Of a stretch of 64,000 bases of DNA, positions 49,428-58,852 are shown piece after piece. Numbering within the stretch: position 1 is the stretch's first letter; the number at the start of each line of letters is the position of its first letter. The position numbers and the translations under genes are program-made. The stretch spans positions 3,658,001 through 3,722,000 of the forward strand of contig NZ_CP030034.1 in the NCBI RefSeq assembly GCF_006874625.1, given 5' to 3'. Source of the DNA: Bdellovibrio sp. NC01 (lineage in GTDB: Bacteria > Bdellovibrionota > Bdellovibrionia > Bdellovibrionales > Bdellovibrionaceae). The notes beneath the pieces are model-generated. The model was not told the origin of the DNA. It did no database searches and saw nothing but the letters and a program-made list of their open reading frames with translations.

Positions 49428-49874
49428 ATGAGACCCGAGAACACTTCATTAAAAAAACAGGCGCGCGAAGTGCAAAAAGGCTGTGCTGGCTTTAAACTGC
49501 GCATGCTTAATCGCATTGTGAACGCTATCTATGATGCAGAGCTTGCGCCGTACAATTTGACCCTCAGTCAGTTGAACGTCTTGACTGTCATTATTCAAGC
49601 GGGCCCTATTTCTCCAGCACGTATTGGGAGCGCGATTCGCTTAGAGCGCTCAACCCTGTCGCGCAACCTGAAGTTGTTAGAGGACGCTGGTTGGGTGCAC
49701 ATCGAAGGCGCTGGGCGCGGTTTGCAAGTAGAGATCACTAAAGCTGGCGAAAGCCTTTACGAAAAATGTTTGGTAGGTTGGAAAAAAGCGCAAAAGACTA
49801 TTCAAAAAGAATTCGATAGCGACGGACTTGATGCAATGAATGTGCTTTTTTCGAAAGTTGTAGAACACAATTAA
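49428..49874 (+). CDS. MarR-family regulator
   Basis: 148 residues. Winged helix: LTLSQLNVLTVIIQAGPISPARIGSAIRLERSTLSRNLKLLEDAGWVHIE (residues about 42-92). Its operators flank the divergent promoters, so it should repress itself and the NmrA gene. The Cys at GCAGF near the N-terminus and CLVG may sense oxidants (inference). Stop lies 16 bases before the hybrid kinase gene end. Confidence 0.88.
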   Translation: MRPENTSLKKQAREVQKGCAGFKLRMLNRIVNAIYDAELAPYNLTLSQLNVLTVIIQAGPISPARIGSAIRLERSTLSRNLKLLEDAGWVHIEGAGRGLQVEITKAGESLYEKCLVGWKKAQKTIQKEFDSDGLDAMNVLFSKVVEHN

Positions 49875-49890
49875 CTATAAGCCGCAGCTT

Positions 49891-52284
49891 TTAAACTGCG
49901 GCTACATGCTTAAGCCATTTCAGAAGAATCGCACGCACTTTTTTCTTATCAAGAGGCTTCGAAATAAAGTCATCCATCCCACTTGCCAAAGTTTTGTCAC
50001 GATCTTCTTTCATAGCGTTTGCAGTCATTGCGATGATCGGAATTTTATTATTAACAATGGTCGCACTTGTACGGATGAAATGAGTGGCTTCATAACCATC
50101 CATCTCAGGCATATGACAATCCATTAAAATGACATCATAAGGGCGACTGTTTAAAGCTTCGATAACTTCTTTGCCATTGGCAGCGATATCACAGCGTAAA
50201 CCTAAATGCTCAAGTATCTTTGTAATGATAACTTGATTGATCTGATTATCTTCGGCGATCAGAATGCGCCAAGGTTTTTCACGCTCTGGGAATTGTTCTT
50301 GTGAAGACGTTACTTCGGTCTGAACGATTTCAGTTTGGCCCGGTTGTAGACAAACTGTGAACCAGAAATTAGATCCTTTACCGATCTCAGAGACAACGCC
50401 CATTTCACCTGACATCAATTCTGCAAGACGTTTACTAATCGACAAACCAAGTCCCGTGCCGCCATATTTGCGTGTTGTAGATACGTCAGCTTGGACAAAC
50501 TCTTGAAATAAAGAATCGATCGACTCTTTCGAAATACCAATGCCGGTGTCGATAATTTCAAATTTTAAGTGTACAGCTTTGGCATCTTGAGCCAAACATG
50601 AAGCCTTAATTTGCACGGAACCTTCACTTGTGAATTTCAAAGCATTACCGATCAAATTCACAAAGATCTGACGAATACGACCCGGATCCCCTTTCACCGA
50701 CGCAGGAAAGTTCGGCGCGATCGACAAAGACAATTTAATGTCCTTTTGTTTTGCAGAGTAAATGAATGACTTCTGAATATCTTGTAAAGTGCTGACAACA
50801 TCAAAGTTTACTTGTTCAAACGTCAAATGACCTGACTCGATTTTCGAGAAATCCAAAACGTCGTTCACCAAAGTCAAAAGCGAGTCAGCAGATGTCTTAA
50901 TCGCATTACCGTATTCACGTTGCTCTGACTCCAAGTGGCCATCAAGTAGCAAACCTGTCATACCAAGAATACCATTCAGCGGAGTGCGAATTTCATGCGA
51001 CATATTAGCCAAAAATCGTGACTTCGCTTGCGTTGCTTTGTTGGCTTTTTCCGATGAAACCCTCAGCTCAGCCTGGGCCTGTTCAAGCTCTTTGATCAAT
51101 TTAACTTTTTCAGTAAATTCTTGGGCGCGCGCTAACTCACCCGACAAGAAGCCTGTGATAATCTTCAAAGCATTCAACATTTCTTCAGGAAAGAAATACG
51201 GTTTTGAAGAATAGTTTTTCAGAACGCCAATTGTTCTTCCGTGATGCATCAGCGGAACCACAATCATCGAGCGGACGTTCACTTTACGACATGCCTCAAT
51301 GTTGACGCGTGGATCTTCTTCAGACTCTTCACAATTTAGGGCTTCATTTTTTTCTAGGCACAGACCAGAAAAGCTTCCCACTTTGGCGATATGTAAGCCT
51401 AAGAACGGGGTGGCGGCACCATATACGTGGTGATAGACAAGATCATCACCTTCTTCAATCTCAATGATCGCGCCGTCGGCCCCTGTTAGGCGGGCCGATA
51501 ACTTAACAACCAAATCCATTATGGATTTCGAATCAAGAGCTTCCGCTGAACCAATTTCATTTTGAATTGCTATAACTTGCGCGGAAATTTTGCCCTGGTT
51601 TTCTAAAGAGGCATTTGCTTCACTTAATGATCGCAAAATTGAAGTGCGCTTCTTTTGATTGCGGTACAGAAGGAAAAATAGAAATAAGATAAAACCTATT
51701 TCAACGATACTTCCAAGGAACAATACCGAAGCCCCACGCGCCACAATGTTTTCCATCCATGTGTCGCGATCAGTGACAGCCCTAAATTGTTCGTCGACCA
51801 GTGACTGCAACAGGTTACGCAGCTCCCACATGTAGGCTTGTCCGTCACCAGTGCTGACTAGTTTCAAAGCTTCAGCAGACTTACCTTTTTTCTTAAGCTC
51901 AATGGTTGTCGCAAGCTCTTCCATTTTTTTGTTCATGAGCTGTTCGACACGTTTAATTTCTTCGGTTGAAATTTTCTGATCAGTGAAACGAGATTCAAGC
52001 TCTCTAAAGGCGCCAGGAATTTTTTCGACCGCTTCTTTATATGGATTTAGATAAGTTTCATTGCCGGTTAAAAGATAACCGCGTTGCCCCGTCTCTGCAT
52101 CGGTAAGGAAGTTTTCTAAGTTGCTAATTTGGTAAGCGTTATCACGGGCTTCAGAGCGCAAGTTGCTGATTCTTAAAATCTCGCGCAAGCTTTTTTGCTG
52201 GAAAATACCGATACCAATAATTGTGATTGTACTCACGGTCAGATAAACCGCAAGACGCCTTACGAATCTGTTCGCTATAGTCAT
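49891..52284 (-). CDS. hybrid sensor histidine kinase (CHASE3-GAF-HisKA-HATPase-REC)
   Basis: 797 residues. TM1 (about 12-29), a CHASE3 periplasmic domain (about 40-180; [23 protein letters not shown] is diagnostic), TM2 (about 186-207), a GAF domain (about 240-385), then HisKA with His in [18 protein letters not shown], HATPase_c ([29 protein letters not shown]) and a receiver ([25 protein letters not shown] with phospho-Asp, SKPLDKK). No separate DNA-binding partner. Starts four bases over the end of the metallo-hydrolase gene. Confidence 0.93.
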   Translation of the reverse strand: MTIANRFVRRLAVYLTVSTITIIGIGIFQQKSLREILRISNLRSEARDNAYQISNLENFLTDAETGQRGYLLTGNETYLNPYKEAVEKIPGAFRELESRFTDQKISTEEIKRVEQLMNKKMEELATTIELKKKGKSAEALKLVSTGDGQAYMWELRNLLQSLVDEQFRAVTDRDTWMENIVARGASVLFLGSIVEIGFILFLFFLLYRNQKKRTSILRSLSEANASLENQGKISAQVIAIQNEIGSAEALDSKSIMDLVVKLSARLTGADGAIIEIEEGDDLVYHHVYGAATPFLGLHIAKVGSFSGLCLEKNEALNCEESEEDPRVNIEACRKVNVRSMIVVPLMHHGRTIGVLKNYSSKPYFFPEEMLNALKIITGFLSGELARAQEFTEKVKLIKELEQAQAELRVSSEKANKATQAKSRFLANMSHEIRTPLNGILGMTGLLLDGHLESEQREYGNAIKTSADSLLTLVNDVLDFSKIESGHLTFEQVNFDVVSTLQDIQKSFIYSAKQKDIKLSLSIAPNFPASVKGDPGRIRQIFVNLIGNALKFTSEGSVQIKASCLAQDAKAVHLKFEIIDTGIGISKESIDSLFQEFVQADVSTTRKYGGTGLGLSISKRLAELMSGEMGVVSEIGKGSNFWFTVCLQPGQTEIVQTEVTSSQEQFPEREKPWRILIAEDNQINQVIITKILEHLGLRCDIAANGKEVIEALNSRPYDVILMDCHMPEMDGYEATHFIRTSATIVNNKIPIIAMTANAMKEDRDKTLASGMDDFISKPLDKKKVRAILLKWLKHVAAV

Positions 52285-53612
52285 CCAAGTTCCTTCTTAA
52301 TAACTCGCATTTGCGCTTTCTGATAGCTGCCGAAAGCTCCATTGTATAAAGCTCTTAACAGCGGATCATCGACCACATTCGCCTCAGCAATTTCCGCATT
52401 TGGCGGTACGCCATCGTTCACACGCACATACATCGAGGTCAACGACTCTCCATTTTCAAGGGCACCATAAACACGAGTAAATGGCACTTCGGTCGTCCAT
52501 TCGGGATTATTAATTTCGACGACAGGTTTCATTTCATCGCCATCAATCAAGAAATTAAACTCAGTCGCGACACCCATCGAATCATATAATGATAATTTCC
52601 ATCGGCGCGGCACTTGCCAGTATTCATCATCGGAAGCACCCAATTCCAAATGGCGAGAAATGATTTCTTCTTGGCAAAAGGTCATCACTCTTTGCATTTG
52701 TTCAACAGACAATGCTGGAAAGTAACGAGCTATTTCTGCCGTCGCAGGTGGAATAAGGCCTGCCTTAAACTCGTAATCAACATTTTGCTCACCACTAGCT
52801 TGAACCCAAGAAAGTTTTCCTGATTCAACGAAGCCGTCTTTGCTTAAAACGAAAGTTCTTCCCGGCATTATCGGAGTCACGAAAGTATTTGGAAGATTTT
52901 CCTTTATCTCTGTCGAGAACTGCTTATAGGAAATTGGAAAAAAGGCATTGTTATACCAAGACCATATTTCGAAACGGAACTGACAAGAACTTGGAACAAG
53001 ATATTTAGGTCTCAATTCTTGAAGTTGTTCCAACCACTCCGGTGGCAATGACAAGACCGCGGGATTTGCGTGTTTCGGAGCAATCACTTCCACTTCGCGC
53101 ATCGTTTGAAACGGCCACATGATAAGATCCCACTTATATTGGCCCAACGTATGGACAGTGTCGTAATCAATCCATGAATCAACCACGTTCAGAACATTCA
53201 AACCACCCGCTTGTACATGAAACATCGAATCGACATCTTCATCTAAAGCTTTCCGTGGTGTGACCGTGATATCCCCAATGGTCACCGCCTGATTCAAAGT
53301 CAAAGGATAGACATTCGTAAATCCTAATTGCTTGATCAAAGTGAACATCTCTTCAAAAAGGCAGAACATATAAATCGGTGTCGACCGATCCAGGTAATTC
53401 AAACTTTCCATCGAGCAGTGATCGTCATGATAATGCGAAATAAAAACGGCATCGAACTTAAGCCGTTTTATTTCTTCATGGACAAAGCGCACCTCAGGAA
53501 ACGCATAACAATTACGGCTAAATGGATTCTCAAATAGCGGATCGCACGCAATCGTGGTTGCTCCGCTTTCGAAAACATAGCCTGCGTGCAGAATGCGTGA
53601 GATCTTTAACAT
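52281..53612 (-). CDS. metallo-beta-lactamase-fold protein
   Basis: 443 residues. MBL signature [15 protein letters not shown] (HxHxDH at about residues 58-63). C-terminal half (250-440) is unassigned and may be substrate specific. UlaG-like members hydrolyse lactones; others act on nucleotides or phosphodiesters. Part of a four-gene operon: DUF2945, ATL, this gene, kinase. Confidence 0.8.
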   Translation of the reverse strand: MLKISRILHAGYVFESGATTIACDPLFENPFSRNCYAFPEVRFVHEEIKRLKFDAVFISHYHDDHCSMESLNYLDRSTPIYMFCLFEEMFTLIKQLGFTNVYPLTLNQAVTIGDITVTPRKALDEDVDSMFHVQAGGLNVLNVVDSWIDYDTVHTLGQYKWDLIMWPFQTMREVEVIAPKHANPAVLSLPPEWLEQLQELRPKYLVPSSCQFRFEIWSWYNNAFFPISYKQFSTEIKENLPNTFVTPIMPGRTFVLSKDGFVESGKLSWVQASGEQNVDYEFKAGLIPPATAEIARYFPALSVEQMQRVMTFCQEEIISRHLELGASDDEYWQVPRRWKLSLYDSMGVATEFNFLIDGDEMKPVVEINNPEWTTEVPFTRVYGALENGESLTSMYVRVNDGVPPNAEIAEANVVDDPLLRALYNGAFGSYQKAQMRVIKKELG

Positions 53613-53618
53613 CGCATT

Positions 53619-53987
53619 CTACTCGGAAAACATCCGTGGCGATTTTGTAGCTGCCTTTTTCTTGGAGGGCTGCTTCGTCCACTGAAATTCGCTCATATCG
53701 ATTTCGTTATCGCCGTCGAATTCAACACCCTCTTTTTCTAAAAGTTTCTTTTGCTGCTTAAATTCACTTGTGCCTTCGGGAAAAGAAATCTTACCTTTCG
53801 CATTTAAAATACGATGCCACGGCAGATTGTGTGCTTTTGAAGAAGAATGCAAAATCCACGAGACGCCCCGTGAGCCCTGCGGTTTTCCTGCAAGTTTCGC
53901 GATCTGTCCATAGGTTGCAACTTTTCCCTTGGGAACCTGTTGAATAAGCTCAATGACTTTTTTCGAAAAGGCGGATTGTTCGCTCAT
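53619..53987 (-). CDS. alkyltransferase-like protein (MGMT fold, PWHR)
   Basis: 122 residues. DNA-binding domain of MGMT: VIELIQQVPKGKVATYGQIAKLAGKPQGSRGVSWIL, with an RG and a following LPWHRILNAKGKIS. MGMT has PCHRV; here Cys is Trp, the hallmark of alkyltransferase-like (ATL) proteins, which bind O6-alkylguanine but do not dealkylate it and signal to nucleotide excision repair. C-terminal tail is lysine rich. In the operon with the MBL and kinase genes, six bases ahead of the MBL gene. Confidence 0.92.
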   Translation of the reverse strand: MSEQSAFSKKVIELIQQVPKGKVATYGQIAKLAGKPQGSRGVSWILHSSSKAHNLPWHRILNAKGKISFPEGTSEFKQQKKLLEKEGVEFDGDNEIDMSEFQWTKQPSKKKAATKSPRMFSE

Positions 53988-54014
53988 GAGTTGAAACTAA
54001 CTCAACCTCACGAT

Positions 54015-54248
54015 TTAGGCACGGGCTTTCGTCAACTCGGTGTGGGATTTTAAAACATCGCTGCCCGCTTGCGACCTAACAAGATAAGCGGGCCTTTCTG
54101 GTGAACCATTTCGTTTAAATAAAGTGCCACGAAATTCCCGTTCAATGGGCTTAACGTAAACTTTTTTAACGAAGCCCTTTACCGGGCGTCCCATCCAATT
54201 CCATTGCACCAGGTCCCCGGGATTAAAAAATTTAAGTGCTGTTTTCAT
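54015..54248 (-). CDS. DUF2945 (tudor-like) small protein
   Basis: 77 residues. DUF2945 marks: PGDLVQWNWMGRPVKGFVKKVY, KPIEREFRGTLFKRNGSPERPAYLV and AGSDVLKSHTELTKA. Function unknown. The ATG at 54248 follows GGAGATTC. First gene of the operon leading to ATL; divergent from xth. Confidence 0.85.
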   Translation of the reverse strand: MKTALKFFNPGDLVQWNWMGRPVKGFVKKVYVKPIEREFRGTLFKRNGSPERPAYLVRSQAGSDVLKSHTELTKARA

Positions 54249-54391
54249 ATCTGAATCTCCAATTGGTTTTTTATATGCGACGACATCCAAATCTTGGACC
54301 GAGCGTCCAGATTGAGTTTTAAGACCGAAAGCCACACAGCGTTCCGAGTTCTGGCCTTGTGTTTTTTGGGGCCTCCGCCTATTGTCGAGAC

Positions 54392-55165
54392 ATGAAATTG
54401 ATCTCTTGGAATGTAAATGGTTTGCGCTCGGTCCATCGTAAAAACTTCCGCGAATGGTTTGAAAAAGAAAAAGCCGATGTCGTCTGTCTACAAGAAATTA
54501 AAATTAGCGAAGATGCGATCAAAGAGGATGAAACGTTTTATCATCCCGCCCGCTATTCTTCCGCGTGGGCCTATGCCGAAAAGGCTGGGTATTCTGGATT
54601 AGCTCTTTATTCTAAAAAAGAGCCCGATGACGTTCGTGTTGGTTTAGGAATTCCGAAGTTTGATAAAGAAGGTCGCTGGTTGGAAGCGGATTTCGGTCCT
54701 ATCACCGTGATCAACAGTTACTTCCCAAATTCGCAACGTGATCATGCGCGTTTGCCTTTTAAGCTTGAGTTCTGTGCGGCTGCGGAAAAACGCCTACAAG
54801 CTTTACGTAAAAAAGGTCGCGAGGTTATTATTTGTGGTGATTTCAATATCGCCCACAAAGAGATCGATCTTAAAAATCCAAAGACCAATACAAAAAACGC
54901 AGGCTTTCTTCCTGAAGAGCGCGCGTGGCTTGATCAATTCCTGACGAAGCACGAATGGGTTGATAGTTTTCGCAAATTTGAAAAAGGTCCCGATCACTAC
55001 ACATGGTGGAGCTATCGCCCCGGAGTTCGCGAAAAGAATGTGGGTTGGCGCTTAGACTACTTCCTTGTGAATAAGGAAGCTTCGGATCGTTTGAAAGCCG
55101 CAGCTCACTGTCCTGATGTGATGGGCTCGGATCACTGCCCGGTTCGTTTGACTCTTAAAAAGTAA
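54392..55165 (+). CDS. xth: exodeoxyribonuclease III / AP endonuclease
   Basis: 257-residue EEP-fold nuclease. Motifs: MKLISWNVNGLRS, VCLQEIKI (Glu), NSYFPNSQRDHARLPFKLEF, GDFNIAHKEIDL (Asp, Asn), WRLDYFLVNKE, and the final GSDHCPVRLTL (catalytic Asp-His). It nicks at abasic sites in base-excision repair, fitting the neighbouring repair genes. Start ATG 54392; the 11-codon longer frame has no ribosome-binding site. Confidence 0.95.
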   Translation: MKLISWNVNGLRSVHRKNFREWFEKEKADVVCLQEIKISEDAIKEDETFYHPARYSSAWAYAEKAGYSGLALYSKKEPDDVRVGLGIPKFDKEGRWLEADFGPITVINSYFPNSQRDHARLPFKLEFCAAAEKRLQALRKKGREVIICGDFNIAHKEIDLKNPKTNTKNAGFLPEERAWLDQFLTKHEWVDSFRKFEKGPDHYTWWSYRPGVREKNVGWRLDYFLVNKEASDRLKAAAHCPDVMGSDHCPVRLTLKK

Positions 55166-55172
55166 CTGAAAG

Positions 55173-55206
55173 AAAACTCCCCCGACAAAATCGAGGGAGT
55201 TTTTTT
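55173..55206. terminator. terminator between xth and the QorB-like gene
   Basis: AAAACTCCC at 55173-55181 pairs with GGGAGTTTT at 55195-55203, followed by a T-run; serves xth in particular. Confidence 0.85.
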
Positions 55207-55208
55207 AT

Positions 55209-56060
55209 TTAAGCGAGTGCGTTTTTCAAAACAGCTTGTAATGACGTCAATGGACGATGAATAAGATTTTCTAGATCATTTTTCTCCATCGCCAATTCTC
55301 CACGAGAAATCCCTTCGTCAGAATCAGCAAGCATGTGCGCTACTGGTGCTGGCAAACCGAAACTTGCAAGAAGCTTTTCGTAATCGGCAGCAGGCATGTC
55401 TTTGTATTCGACTTTTTTACCACTGACTTTTGAAAGCTCTTCTGCAAACTGAGGCATTGAAAATCCTTTGCCCGACAGTTCATAGATCGTGTTGGTTTTG
55501 CCTTCCCCTAATAAAACTGAAGCGGCCGCAGCCGCATAATCTGCGCGTGATGCAGGATTAAATGTCGCCCCTTTAGTTGCACCAGCAACCACCCCGTGTG
55601 CGATTGTCGCTTGTAAATTGCCTGTGTAGTTTTCTAAGTACCAGTCGTTACGAAGAATCACGAAGGGAATGCCAGAAGCTTGAATCGCTTTTTCCGTCGC
55701 CAAGTGCTCTGTCGCTAACATCATTTTACTCGTGTCAGCTTTAGTGATGCTAGTATAAGCGATCAACTTAACGCCCGCTTTTTTTGCCGCGGCAACTGCA
55801 TTGGCATGTTGCTCGATGCGTTTCCCAACTTCACTTCCCGAGATCAAAAGAAGTTTATCTACTCCGGCGAAGGCTTTTTCTAAGGACTCAACCGATTCAT
55901 AGTTACCGACACGAAGTTCGATTCCTTTAGCAGCTAAATCCTGAGCTTTATTTTTATCTCTAACTAACGCGACGATCGTTTTGGGATTCGTACCACGCTC
56001 TAAAAGGTCGTTAATAACCAATTTACCTAAATGTCCTGTTGCACCTGTCACTGCGATCAT
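55209..56060 (-). CDS. QorB-like SDR / NmrA-type quinone reductase
   Basis: 283 residues. Rossmann motif VTGATGHLGKLVINDLLERG, then LLISGSEVGKR, YTSITKADTS, and VILRNDWYLENY, a sequence of the QorB (NAD(P)H:quinone oxidoreductase, NmrA-like) group. Adjacent to an HxlR regulator of the type that controls quinone reductases in other bacteria. Start ATG 56060 follows AGGAG. Confidence 0.85.
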   Translation of the reverse strand: MIAVTGATGHLGKLVINDLLERGTNPKTIVALVRDKNKAQDLAAKGIELRVGNYESVESLEKAFAGVDKLLLISGSEVGKRIEQHANAVAAAKKAGVKLIAYTSITKADTSKMMLATEHLATEKAIQASGIPFVILRNDWYLENYTGNLQATIAHGVVAGATKGATFNPASRADYAAAAASVLLGEGKTNTIYELSGKGFSMPQFAEELSKVSGKKVEYKDMPAADYEKLLASFGLPAPVAHMLADSDEGISRGELAMEKNDLENLIHRPLTSLQAVLKNALA

Positions 56061-56115
56061 AAATTCTCCTTTGCAATAAGATACAAACCATCGAATTAGT
56101 GCTATACTACTCCTG

Positions 56116-56136
56116 GTACTTACATTAAGTAAGTAC
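56116..56136. promoter_or_regulatory. HxlR operator
   Basis: GTACTTAC-ATTAA-GTAAGTAC, perfect eight-base arms around a five-base centre, between the divergent qorB-like and hxlR genes. Confidence 0.85.
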
Positions 56137-56185
56137 GCACTATTTTGTTAGTACCCCACTTTTTGATATTACTAAGGAGTTTCCA

Positions 56186-56512
56186 GTGGTTAAGGCTAAG
56201 TCCCAAAAGTCCAAAGTGATACCTTGCCCGGTCACGGCGATTGTTGAAATCATCGGCGGAAAGTGGAAACCGATGATCGTATTTAATTTATTAACGGGCA
56301 AAAAACGCTTTAATGAATTGCAACGCTTATCGGGAAATCCGTCAGCACGTGTTTTGACAATTCAATTGCGCGAGCTTGAAGAGGATCGCATTGTTAAGCG
56401 TGAAGTGTTCGATCAGATACCTCCGAAAGTGGAGTACTCTCTGACCGCAAGAGGCAAAAGTTTGAACGAAGTTTTAGAAGTGATGGCCCAATGGGGCAAG
56501 CAGCACGGTTAA
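56186..56512 (+). CDS. HxlR-family regulator
   Basis: 108 residues. HxlR motif CPVTAIVEIIGGKWKPMIVFNLLTGKKRFNELQRL...SARVLTIQLRELEEDRIVKREV. The single Cys near residue 14 in the PCPVTA motif is the conserved redox-sensing Cys (YodB, QorR). The GTG start follows AAGGAG. It should repress itself and the qorB-like gene. Stop overlaps the FBP-like gene by four bases. Confidence 0.9.
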   Translation: MVKAKSQKSKVIPCPVTAIVEIIGGKWKPMIVFNLLTGKKRFNELQRLSGNPSARVLTIQLRELEEDRIVKREVFDQIPPKVEYSLTARGKSLNEVLEVMAQWGKQHG

Positions 56513-57027
56513 TCTTCTTCGCGCTTGTAGTTGCTGATGTTTTCAAACAACTTTTCCATGCGCGTGTAAAGATCTGTGATGTATTTCTCTGGGTCTTTAC
56601 CACCACGATCCGCCATGTCTTCAATCTTTTCGATGCAGCTAATGTCATGGCAAATGAAATACGAAGTACTGACGTTAGCGCTCATTGCCACCGACAACAA
56701 ACCGATGTCTTCTGATGTGCCATAGGAATTGCACCAGCTGCACAAGCCACCAACGGGTTCACCTGTAGAGGCTGTGCGTTTGAACGCAACTCCACGAGGC
56801 ATGTCCCAGTTTTTACCTTTGAAAATCAGATATGTGTAAACGCCAGAAGATTCTTTCCAGGTAAAATAGGAACGAATGTTCAACGGATATTCCATGCGCT
56901 CTGGCAGAACTAATTTCTTTTGATCTCTAGGTCGAAAAGTTTCGATCAATTCTTTTTCAGAATGGATTGTATAGAAGTTCTCTGTTTCAAAATTTCTGAT
57001 TTGCGACGGCATAGTTAATTCAAGCAT
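56509..57027 (-). CDS. FBP-domain (elongation factor G-binding, treble-clef) protein
   Basis: 172 residues. C-terminal treble-clef zinc finger of FBP_C: GLCSWCNSYGTSEDIG and SYFICHDISCIEKI (four Cys, residues about 93-132). Family knowledge: FusB-type proteins bind EF-G and confer fusidic acid resistance, and FBP_C also occurs in stand-alone proteins of unknown role. Start at 57027 or 57012; no strong ribosome-binding site. Confidence 0.75.
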   Translation of the reverse strand: MLELTMPSQIRNFETENFYTIHSEKELIETFRPRDQKKLVLPERMEYPLNIRSYFTWKESSGVYTYLIFKGKNWDMPRGVAFKRTASTGEPVGGLCSWCNSYGTSEDIGLLSVAMSANVSTSYFICHDISCIEKIEDMADRGGKDPEKYITDLYTRMEKLFENISNYKREED

Positions 57028-57221
57028 ACATTACCGACTTTGTGGAGACCAACTTCCACTCTGCCGGGCTTTCGGCAGCTACCAGCATGTCGGTAATTCG
57101 CCTGTCGAAATCACGGCATTTCCGCTCTCAAAACGCATATATTTGAGTACAGAGCTGTTTATAGGTGGCACGTCCGATGCTTTACCTAAAGACATCACTA
57201 ACAAATATCCCGGGAGAGTTT

Positions 57222-58337
57222 ATGAAAATCCAAAATTTACTTTTAACTTCAAGCCTACTTATCAGCACTTCAGCTTTCGCGAGCGTTTTGAAAGTAACTA
57301 CAGGTGAAGATTCAGTGGCTGGTTCTTTGCGTGCCGCAGTGGCCTCTGCACAACCGGGTGACACTGTTGAAATCGATTCTAAAGTTTCGCGCGTTATGAT
57401 TAAAGACGGCGAAATTCTTTTAACAAAAAGTGTAGCAATCACTTCCAATGCACGTACGAAGGAAGATCGCCCAACGATTGATGGTATGGGAAGAAATCGA
57501 ATTTTCTTAGCGGTCGGTCGTAATCTCAACCTTGAATTTTCTAATTTGAACTTCTCCAATGCAAACACAACTAGCATTGAAGTTAACGAAGAACATAGCC
57601 AGATGAACGTCGACGGCCGAAGCTATTACATTCCGCAAACCATGGGCTCTGTTTTACTTCTAGTGGGGCCACGTAACGTTGTTAAAATTCACGATTCAGA
57701 AATTTCTAACAACCAATCTTTGAACGGCGCCATCACTAGCAGTAACGATCCAACTGAGCAGCCTTGGACTTCAATTGTGATCGAGCGCACGATCTTTAAG
57801 AATAATTCTACCGAGTACCGCGGCGGCGCCATCTACTCATTTTGGACAAATCTCAAATTTAACAACGTCATCTTCGACAGCAATACCGCTAAAGAAGGTG
57901 GCGCGGTTGCCAATAACGCCGGCTGCATGAATGTTAAGAATACGACGTTTGTTAACAATAGCGCCGGTAAATCAGGCGGCGCCATTTTCAATTTAGGATC
58001 TTTACGAATGGTCAATAATCAAATCAAAAACAATACAGCAGAAAATGCAGGCGGCATCTTTAGCGGTTACGTTCTTCAATTATCCAATAATACGGTTACT
58101 GAAAATCGTTCTTCAGATCCACACAATGTCAACAGCTCTGACATGGGAGATATCTTCGACTTGACGAGCAACGGTGGCAACATCATCGGAAGAATGACTT
58201 TAGATCATCATGCCGGCAATAAAATTCATTTCGAGCAAACAGACATGGTGAATGGTCTCGTGAATCCAACGTCGCTGAACCAAGATGGCAGATTTGAGCC
58301 AGGCCTTCCGCCGTGCGCACTTGAAGAAATTAAATAG
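57222..58337 (+). CDS. exported right-handed beta-helix protein
   Basis: 371 residues with a signal peptide (1-19, ending SAFASV). N-terminal CSLREA-like KVTTGEDSVAGSLRAAVASAQPGDTVEI, then beta-helix turns with repeated N-rich GGAI: EYRGGAIYSFW, KEGGAVANNAG, KSGGAIFNLG and ENAGGIFSG. Beta-helix repeats occur in adhesins and polymorphic outer-membrane proteins; this lacks an autotransporter domain. A Cys near residue 240 (NNAGCMN) and CALE at the end. Start follows GGGAGAG. Confidence 0.8.
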   Translation: MKIQNLLLTSSLLISTSAFASVLKVTTGEDSVAGSLRAAVASAQPGDTVEIDSKVSRVMIKDGEILLTKSVAITSNARTKEDRPTIDGMGRNRIFLAVGRNLNLEFSNLNFSNANTTSIEVNEEHSQMNVDGRSYYIPQTMGSVLLLVGPRNVVKIHDSEISNNQSLNGAITSSNDPTEQPWTSIVIERTIFKNNSTEYRGGAIYSFWTNLKFNNVIFDSNTAKEGGAVANNAGCMNVKNTTFVNNSAGKSGGAIFNLGSLRMVNNQIKNNTAENAGGIFSGYVLQLSNNTVTENRSSDPHNVNSSDMGDIFDLTSNGGNIIGRMTLDHHAGNKIHFEQTDMVNGLVNPTSLNQDGRFEPGLPPCALEEIK

Positions 58338-58368
58338 AATGTTATCCGCGCCGGCTAAGACACCGGCG

Positions 58369-58833
58369 CTAAGAATTTTGAATCTTTTCGATTGCGTTAC
58401 CAACAGAGTCTTCAAGAATATCGATCACACTTTCAAATAAGTCCGCTCCACCAAAATAAGGATCGGGAACTTCAGTAACTTTAAAAATCGTGCAGTGATC
58501 GGTGATAACACTCAGTTTATGCAGATATTCTTGTGGGCAAATGCGTTTTAGATTTTCTAAGTTCGATCGGTCCATCGCATAGATATGATCGAATGTCTTA
58601 AAGTCTTCGACCGTCACTTTTCTGGAAATGCTGGTAACGTCATACCCGCGCTTTGCTGCATGAGAAATACTCCGTGGATCCGCTTTTTCTCCATCATGAT
58701 AACCAGAAGTTCCCGCAGAATCACAGAACCAATTCAGTCCACGCTTTTTTAACTCCGCCACCGCAACAGCTTCCGCCGTCGGCGAGCGACAAATATTTCC
58801 CAGGCATACAAAGAGAAGTTTTTTATCTTTCAT
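58369..58833 (-). CDS. low-molecular-weight protein tyrosine phosphatase
   Basis: 154 residues. Signature VCLGNICRSPTAEAV (Cys10, C-x5-R) and the general-acid EVPDPYFGG. Dephosphorylates phosphotyrosine proteins, usually partnered with a BY-kinase, which is not seen here. Convergent with the beta-helix gene. It is 19 bases downstream of the NTase-GNAT gene and possibly on the same transcript. Confidence 0.93.
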   Translation of the reverse strand: MKDKKLLFVCLGNICRSPTAEAVAVAELKKRGLNWFCDSAGTSGYHDGEKADPRSISHAAKRGYDVTSISRKVTVEDFKTFDHIYAMDRSNLENLKRICPQEYLHKLSVITDHCTIFKVTEVPDPYFGGADLFESVIDILEDSVGNAIEKIQNS

Positions 58834-58852
58834 AGCAATAAGAATAAAAGAC

